A DNA stretch of 43,364 nucleotides from FACHB-1406 sp034189065 (GTDB taxonomy: Bacteria; Cyanobacteriota; Cyanobacteriia; Cyanobacteriales; Spirulinaceae), in the NCBI GenBank assembly GCA_034189065.1, contig JAXHVQ010000039.1:1-43364 (forward strand), given 5' to 3'. Below, one piece after another: positions 38,815 through 43,364 of this stretch. The translations under genes were made by a program, and so were the position numbers. The first letter of the stretch is position 1. The number at the start of each line of letters is the position of its first letter. The notes beneath the pieces were generated by a model that was not told where the DNA came from, searched no databases, and saw only the letters and a list, made by a program, of their open reading frames with translations.

Positions 38815-39363
38815 AGCTATCTATTATTCTTTAGGCGAGAAAATTACCAAGAGTATTGAAATCAAGCATAGGGGATTCGGGGTTCTTGAGGTCGCTGGCA
38901 GTCTAAATCGGTATTCTAGACAAAAATGGAGCCACAACAATCGCTTTGCTTTATCAATATTGCTATCCTCTCAATCGGGATTCGTCAAATCTTTGGAAAA
39001 AAAGCACCGCTCGTTCTCATCGTTTCCTATAAAGAATTTCATATTGCGTCCAAATCGTGCTACATTAATAGGCTGAGCGTTCTGGCGACTAGCGATCCCG
39101 AGCAAGGATGAAGGTTTGTTTCCCTAACATACCCTTGGAGGCTTGCCGTGCCGAGCCCGTAAATCGGAAGATAAAGCAGGTTCAGAAATTGCTAAACTAG
39201 CACAGAGGAGGGTAGAACGACCCGGGTTGCCCTCGACTGCGGACGGCGATCGCGCACTGAGGGAGCAAAAAAAACTTGATGTCTTGCCCCGAACTCGTTT
39301 TTGCCCTTACCGATTCTGCTCTAGCCGCACCGCAAACTCTGGGAATACCTTTGGAGGTTAGAA
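38815..39363. other. 549-base gene-free region upstream of the CPP1-like gene
   Basis: I see no protein gene. Two similar short segments (CATACCCTTGGAGGCTTG near 39129 and AATACCTTTGGAGGTTAG near 39342) look like two ribosome-binding-site-type sequences; only the second precedes a real gene. Stem-forming GC-rich sequence lies around 39208-39235. The region could hold a long 5' leader or a small RNA, but nothing matches an RNA I know. Confidence 0.35.
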
Positions 39364-39966
39364 ATGAGCGATCGAAATCCCTACGAAACGCTTGGGGTGA
39401 GCCAAGATGCTTCTTTTGAGGAAATTCAGGAGGCGAAAAGTCGCTTAAGTCAACAGTATCGAGAGGACAGCAAGCTTGTCCAAGGTGTTGAGGCGGCCTA
39501 TGATGCGATTATCATGGAGCGACTAAGAATGCGCCAAGAAGGGAAAATTAAGGTTCCCGAACGCATTCGCTTTCCCGAACGAACGGTGGAAGCGCCGTCG
39601 AGTTTTACGCTTCCCAATGCGAGTAGTTCCCCCGCGTGGCTCCAGGAATCCCTCGATACCCCCTCGAAAAACGATATTCTGCTGGCGGCGGGAGTCTTTT
39701 TGGGGTTGGGGGTTTTAAGTTTTTTGAACGTTCAATTATTATCGCTGCTGATGGCACTGGGATTTGGGGCGAATCTCTATTTCCTGAACCGGAAGGAAAA
39801 TCGCTTGGGACGTGCCTTTCTCTTGACGTTTGTGGCGTTGATTGCGGGCGTGGGACTGGGTTTGGGTCTATCGAATTTGGGCGTTCCGTCGGGAGTTGTC
39901 CCAGAACAGGTGGCTGTGGGCGTGACGTTACTGATTTTCTGGCTGACAAGCAGTTTCTTGCGCTAG
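39364..39966 (+). CDS. CPP1-like (J-like) membrane protein
   Basis: A 200-residue protein. The N-terminal 60 residues are J-domain-like without the HPD motif (NPYETLGVSQDASFEEIQEA, GVEAAYDAIIMERLRMRQEG). Three to four transmembrane helices follow in residues 98-200. This is the DUF3353/CPP1-like family. In plants CPP1/CDF1 is a chaperone for protochlorophyllide oxidoreductase. GGAGG sits seven bases before the ATG. Confidence 0.88.
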   Translation: MSDRNPYETLGVSQDASFEEIQEAKSRLSQQYREDSKLVQGVEAAYDAIIMERLRMRQEGKIKVPERIRFPERTVEAPSSFTLPNASSSPAWLQESLDTPSKNDILLAAGVFLGLGVLSFLNVQLLSLLMALGFGANLYFLNRKENRLGRAFLLTFVALIAGVGLGLGLSNLGVPSGVVPEQVAVGVTLLIFWLTSSFLR

Positions 39967-40076
39967 GGGAAACGAGGAGAGAGTTGGGCGCTTCGGTCGT
40001 CCCGATACGCGCTTCGCGATGTCGTCCCTCGAGCGCTCTGCGATCGCGTCGCGCCCGCTTTGTATTGTTAAGAACG

Positions 40077-40164
40077 AATGACCAATGACCAATGACCAAT
40101 GACCAATGACCAATGACCACTGCCCACTGCCCACTGCCCACTGTCCACTGCCCACTGCCAATGA
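40077..40164. repeat. heptanucleotide STRR (ATGACCA and ACTGCCC units)
   Basis: About five ATGACCA units are followed by six ACTGCCC/ACTGTCC units and two ATGACTA units. The last units provide the final codons and stop codon of the FHA-flavoprotein gene on the minus strand. Confidence 0.92.
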
Positions 40165-42168
40165 CTAATGACTAATAGCCGATTGAGGTTCTCGATTGGC
40201 AACCCACTTCAGCCATTGCCCCAACGAAGTAAAAGGATTGAGCTTTTTGAGATGGGGCGCGCGACAGGCTGCTAAATCGTCTGCACTTCGCAAAGCCGAA
40301 TATTGCAAGCCGAGAAAGCTATCTACGGGCGCGTAGGAACCGCCAAAGGCGATCGCGCCTGCTGTATACATCCGTCCCCGATTTGTCCGCATTTCTACCA
40401 GTTCAAATGCCTCATTGGTTGATAATCGCCCTGCAGAATTCAGCGGTAATGCGTAGTGAGTTACTAAGTCATCGAGCAACGGACTAGCCGTCACATCGGC
40501 ATCTAACCCCGTCGCATCGATAATAAAATCTGCCTCCAAACGCAACGTTCCCTTATACTCTCGATTTTCGATATACGTAATAATACCGTCGCTTTCCCGT
40601 TCCACTCGCTCCACCTGACCGAACTCAAAGCGATACCACCCCTCCTCCAAACCGCGATCGACCATGAGTCGCCAATCGCTGCGGTCTGCCGTCGTTGTCC
40701 CCCCCCAGTCGGCAATGAGGTTTTGACGCTGTTGGGGGTTTGCCCCTTCGAGTTGGACGCGCAAGTCGCCGCCCCAACACGCTTTAGGCCAATTGAACGG
40801 TTGAAACTCAAAATGATTGTTAACCGATCGCCGCGCGCGACCGAACTTTTGTCCTTGGGGTTTGGGCGATCGCATGAGGTGGACGATGCGAATTTTGGGG
40901 TTGCGGGATCGCGCTTCGACAATGCGCTGAATGACGCGAGAAGCGACGATCCCCCGCCCGCGAATCAAAACCGTCCCGCCATCTTGTTCGAGCTGCTTGT
41001 AAAGGGAATCGTGGGGTTCGTAGGCATTGACAACCGATTGAAAATCCTTAGTTTTTTCTCGATAGGCTTGTAAATCGGGGAGAAACTTAATGGCGGGGTA
41101 GCCCGTGGCGAGGTGAACGAAACGGGCGACGAGAAACGCGCGATCGCGGCCCGCCGAGGTAGTGCGCGAGTAGGCGATCGCATAGCGTCCGTCTGTGGTT
41201 TTACGGATCGCCCGAACGCTGCCATAGCGAAAAATCCGTTCCCAGCCAATGCGTTTTTGCTCGCGATCGATGGAATCAAACACATTTTCCGCGCGCGGCG
41301 TATAGGTTTGTACTAAAGTCGGTTCGCCAAACACCTGCCACAAATAGCCCAACGCCGCCTTTCCCCTGCCACGCCGCAAATCGCGCCACGCCTCCCGCCA
41401 CCCATAACTCGGAAACCCCCAAAGATTGTCGGGACAGGAATCTGAATTCGATCGCAGTCGTTCGTGCAGCGGAATTTGCGAATTTAGGCATAACTGCTTG
41501 TAGCGGCTATAGGGTTTTGTCTCCACGCCCAACGCTGCAATTCGCGCTGCCTCTACCCCAAAAACGCGCAAAAAATCCACCCAGATAAAACTACCGACTC
41601 CCCCACCGACTGCCGCATAATCCACCTCATCTACCGCAAATCCCGTTGCGTGTAAGTCCTGAACTTCTACCGCTTGCTCTTGGAAAGATGGCGGCGGAAA
41701 GTTAGGCGGTGCGGGCGACGGTTGTGCGGGTAGGATCGTCGCACTGGAGTTGGGCGGAGGGTTAGGCGGGCTTTGGCTGCGCTCAGCCCCCGGGGGGTTA
41801 GGAGGGTTTGGCAGAATGGTGGAGCTGCGTCCGACGAAAGAAATGGTAATTTGATAGGGACCGAGGGTCAAAATATCGCCTCGGGCGAGGGCCATGCGCG
41901 TTTGTCGCCGCCCGTTAACTTGGATGCCGTTGCGACTGCCTTGGTCTGTTACCCAAAAACTCCCATTTTCCCAGTCGATGAGGACGTGGAAGCGAGAGAT
42001 TTCGAGGCTGTTGAGAACCATGCGCGATACGGGTTTGCCGTTAGCTTCAGCGGGCATTTGCCCAAATTCTCGTCCCAAGGCAACGGGGACATTAAGGACG
42101 GGTTGGCGATGGTTGCCGGTGGCGGGGTCGTCCCAACTGAGTTGAATTTGTAGGGGGTTGGCGGTCAT
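40165..42168 (-). CDS. FHA domain fused to a flavin-dependent monooxygenase-like domain
   Basis: A 667-residue protein. Residues about 25-110 are an FHA phosphothreonine-binding domain (ALGREFGQMP, ISRFHVLIDWENGSFWVTD, GSRNGIQVNGRR). A Pro-rich linker (115-170) follows. From about 180 on is an FAD/NAD(P)-binding oxidoreductase with GGGVGSFIWVDFLRVFG and a second Rossmann loop GTVLIRGRGIVASRVIQRI; it ends with IIDATGLDADV and GAIAFGGSYAPVDSF. The catalytic half resembles N-hydroxylating lysine/ornithine monooxygenases. The FHA domain suggests activity or recruitment is tied to Ser/Thr phosphorylation (inference). The last residues (ISH) are read from a tandem repeat. Confidence 0.8.
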   Translation of the reverse strand: MTANPLQIQLSWDDPATGNHRQPVLNVPVALGREFGQMPAEANGKPVSRMVLNSLEISRFHVLIDWENGSFWVTDQGSRNGIQVNGRRQTRMALARGDILTLGPYQITISFVGRSSTILPNPPNPPGAERSQSPPNPPPNSSATILPAQPSPAPPNFPPPSFQEQAVEVQDLHATGFAVDEVDYAAVGGGVGSFIWVDFLRVFGVEAARIAALGVETKPYSRYKQLCLNSQIPLHERLRSNSDSCPDNLWGFPSYGWREAWRDLRRGRGKAALGYLWQVFGEPTLVQTYTPRAENVFDSIDREQKRIGWERIFRYGSVRAIRKTTDGRYAIAYSRTTSAGRDRAFLVARFVHLATGYPAIKFLPDLQAYREKTKDFQSVVNAYEPHDSLYKQLEQDGGTVLIRGRGIVASRVIQRIVEARSRNPKIRIVHLMRSPKPQGQKFGRARRSVNNHFEFQPFNWPKACWGGDLRVQLEGANPQQRQNLIADWGGTTTADRSDWRLMVDRGLEEGWYRFEFGQVERVERESDGIITYIENREYKGTLRLEADFIIDATGLDADVTASPLLDDLVTHYALPLNSAGRLSTNEAFELVEMRTNRGRMYTAGAIAFGGSYAPVDSFLGLQYSALRSADDLAACRAPHLKKLNPFTSLGQWLKWVANREPQSAISH

Positions 42169-42171
42169 TTC

Positions 42172-42229
42172 AGTAATCAGTAATCAGTTACCAGTCATTT
42201 AGTAGGGAGTTTCGGTAAAACGTCCGTAC
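42172..42229. repeat. STRR fragment and palindromic repeat
   Basis: AATCAGT repeats (42172-42190) are followed at 42202-42229 by an imperfect palindrome, GTAGGGAGTTTC with TAAAACGTCCGTAC. It is related to those at 16982-17011 and 29228-29255. Confidence 0.65.
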
Positions 42230-42389
42230 ATCAGTTGTCAGTTGTCATAGGCGAATTCGGGCTGAGTTGACGCTCAATATATCGGGCGAAGTTAGGCAAA
42301 AGGGAAGCAATGTGGCGCTAACTTTACTGCGTCAAGGTTGACTGCCAGATGCCAAACTCTTTAATTTTAAAACGCGATCGCGCGGTTGT

Positions 42390-43182
42390 TCATGTTTCGG
42401 CTTCCATCTGACGCGCTAAGGTTTCAGTTGTCCAAGCGCGAAGGACGGGGATGAGGCGAGCAGTTGTCGCGGGGTTTGACCGATCGATTTCGAGGAGAGA
42501 TCGCCGTCGCAGAGATTCGATAGGGGCAAGGCTTTCGGCGGGCGAAAGGTTGACGGCTTGGCGGAGGGACGCGATCGCGACGGGTGCGCCTTGTCGGGCG
42601 AGGAAGCAGAGGATTCGTCGTTCGGAGTCGGTAAGGCGATCGCACAGTTCGTTTAAACTGGCTAAAACGCCTTCGGACAGCCAGCCACCAAAGCTGACGA
42701 ATTCGGCGGCGTTTCCCCCAAACCAAGTCTGGGTTGCTCGTGCTGCTGCCTTCAGCCAACCGGGATGACCGCGATAAATTTCGACCAGTGCCGGCCAAGC
42801 TTCGGGCGCGCTTAAGTGTTCCAGGCGCAGCAGGGCTAAAGCGTCGTCTGGGTTGAGACCGTTGAGGGCGCGCGATCGCGTTCGTTTATATTTTTCTTCG
42901 AGGGGAAGTCGCGTTTGCGGGAGTTCGGGTGGTGCGCCGCGACTCAGGAGGTTGGCGAGTTCGGCAGCGAGGGTTTGGGGGTCGGTTTCGGGAGCAAGAC
43001 TGCGCCAGAGGACGGCGGAAAAGTTTTCGGCGACGCGATCGACCCACCTCATCAGCGATATCGGCGTAGCGCTGACCGTTCCACGATCCCCGCAGAATTG
43101 AGCGCTGTAAATCGTCCAGATGCGCGCCCGTCTTGGCATAGACCAACTCATCCGTCAGTTTCACCACCAGCTTTACGCTCAT
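42390..43182 (-). pseudogene. vMAP-HTH/NB-ARC (STAND) protein, gutted and frameshifted
   Basis: The start (ATG at 43182, AGG upstream) reads SVKLVVKLTDELVYAKTGAH and ILRGSWNGQRYADIADEVGR, the N-terminal HTH found on vMAP and cyanobacterial NB-ARC/WD40 proteins. The frame then breaks near 43045-43052, at a CGATCG. It continues as RVAENFSAVLWRSLAPE in another frame. What follows (LNGLNPDDALALLRLEHLS, WPALVEIYRGHPGWLKAAAR, LNELCDRLTDSERRILCFLA) is the end of an NB-ARC and its winged helix. The P-loop and Walker B region, about 250 residues, and any WD40 repeats are absent. STAND proteins act in signalling and conflict systems; this copy should be dead. Confidence 0.72.
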
Positions 43183-43364
43183 CTTCACCTACTGTTCGGG
43201 TACCGTACATCTATCAGACACCGCGCTCCTAAAAGTTCCTACAAAATAGGGCTTGCTGAAAAAGTTGTTGAGCCAAAGCCTCAAAAAGTGGGCTGAAAAA
43301 ACATAAGCTAAGTAGGAATAAAGCGAAGCTTTATATAAATTTAAATAATCGGTAAATCCCTCTT
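43183..43364. other. right edge, possible transposon end
   Basis: No gene is visible. The stretch AGGGCTTGCTGAAAAAGTT (43247-43265) resembles terminal repeats of common cyanobacterial insertion sequences, so an element may begin here and continue beyond the window. This is a weak call. Confidence 0.3.

Overview
The window comes from a phycobilisome-containing cyanobacterium. It carries psbN/psbH, a CpcT/CpeT-type bilin lyase, Psb29/Thf1, a CPP1-like protein, HIP1 octamers (GCGATCGC) throughout, and many heptanucleotide tandem repeats (STRRs) between genes, as in filamentous and colonial cyanobacteria. I did not recognise the species. No rRNA, tRNA or CRISPR array was seen.

Layout. 0.7-8.2 kb holds housekeeping and photosynthesis genes: rodA, mrp, an SRPBCC protein, hemF, a STAS protein, cpcT-like and thf1, with a PIN toxin-antitoxin pair whose toxin is frameshifted. 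8.3-10.9 kb holds two overlapping membrane-anchored M23 peptidase genes, driven by a promoter with a LexA-type operator in its spacer and divergent from hup (HU). 10.9-13.7 kb is an insertion zone: a decayed IS200/IS605 tnpB, a small unknown gene and a 5'-truncated ISL3 transposase. 13.7-16.8 kb has pth, a DUF2811-like gene, a 1.1 kb gene-poor tract and a DUF1611/DgcN-like gene. 17.1-18.6 kb is a two-gene unit of a 50-aa acidic-tailed peptide followed, after a terminator-like hairpin, by a JmjC/cupin_4 oxygenase. 18.7-24.4 kb has thiO, mazG, a PD-(D/E)XK-like protein, an RTX protein, a dienelactone hydrolase and a TrmH-type methyltransferase.

24.5-28.8 kb is an accessory island of small genes: an xisI fragment, an antitoxin with a shortened RelE-like toxin, a HEAT-like protein, an LMW phosphatase-like protein, NADAR, YcxB-like, KptA, a phosphoribosyltransferase and a decayed coding fragment. 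Next come larE, ligA and an exported phospholipase-D/EF-hand/helix-hairpin-helix fusion.

34.8-37.1 kb is an AT-richer two-gene operon: an HsdR_N-like nuclease domain fused to a ParA ATPase, overlapping a gene for a ParB-N-like/coiled-coil/HhH partner. I consider this and the peptide/JmjC pair the best candidates for undescribed systems. The right end has psbN/psbH, tatA, an OmpR-type regulator, a CPP1-like gene, an FHA-flavoprotein fusion and a vMAP/NB-ARC gene that lost its NTPase core and is frameshifted.

Several accessory genes are decayed, and short repeats (STRRs, palindromes, a 105-bp MITE-like element in two copies) occupy most intergenic space, so active rearrangement is a theme of the window.
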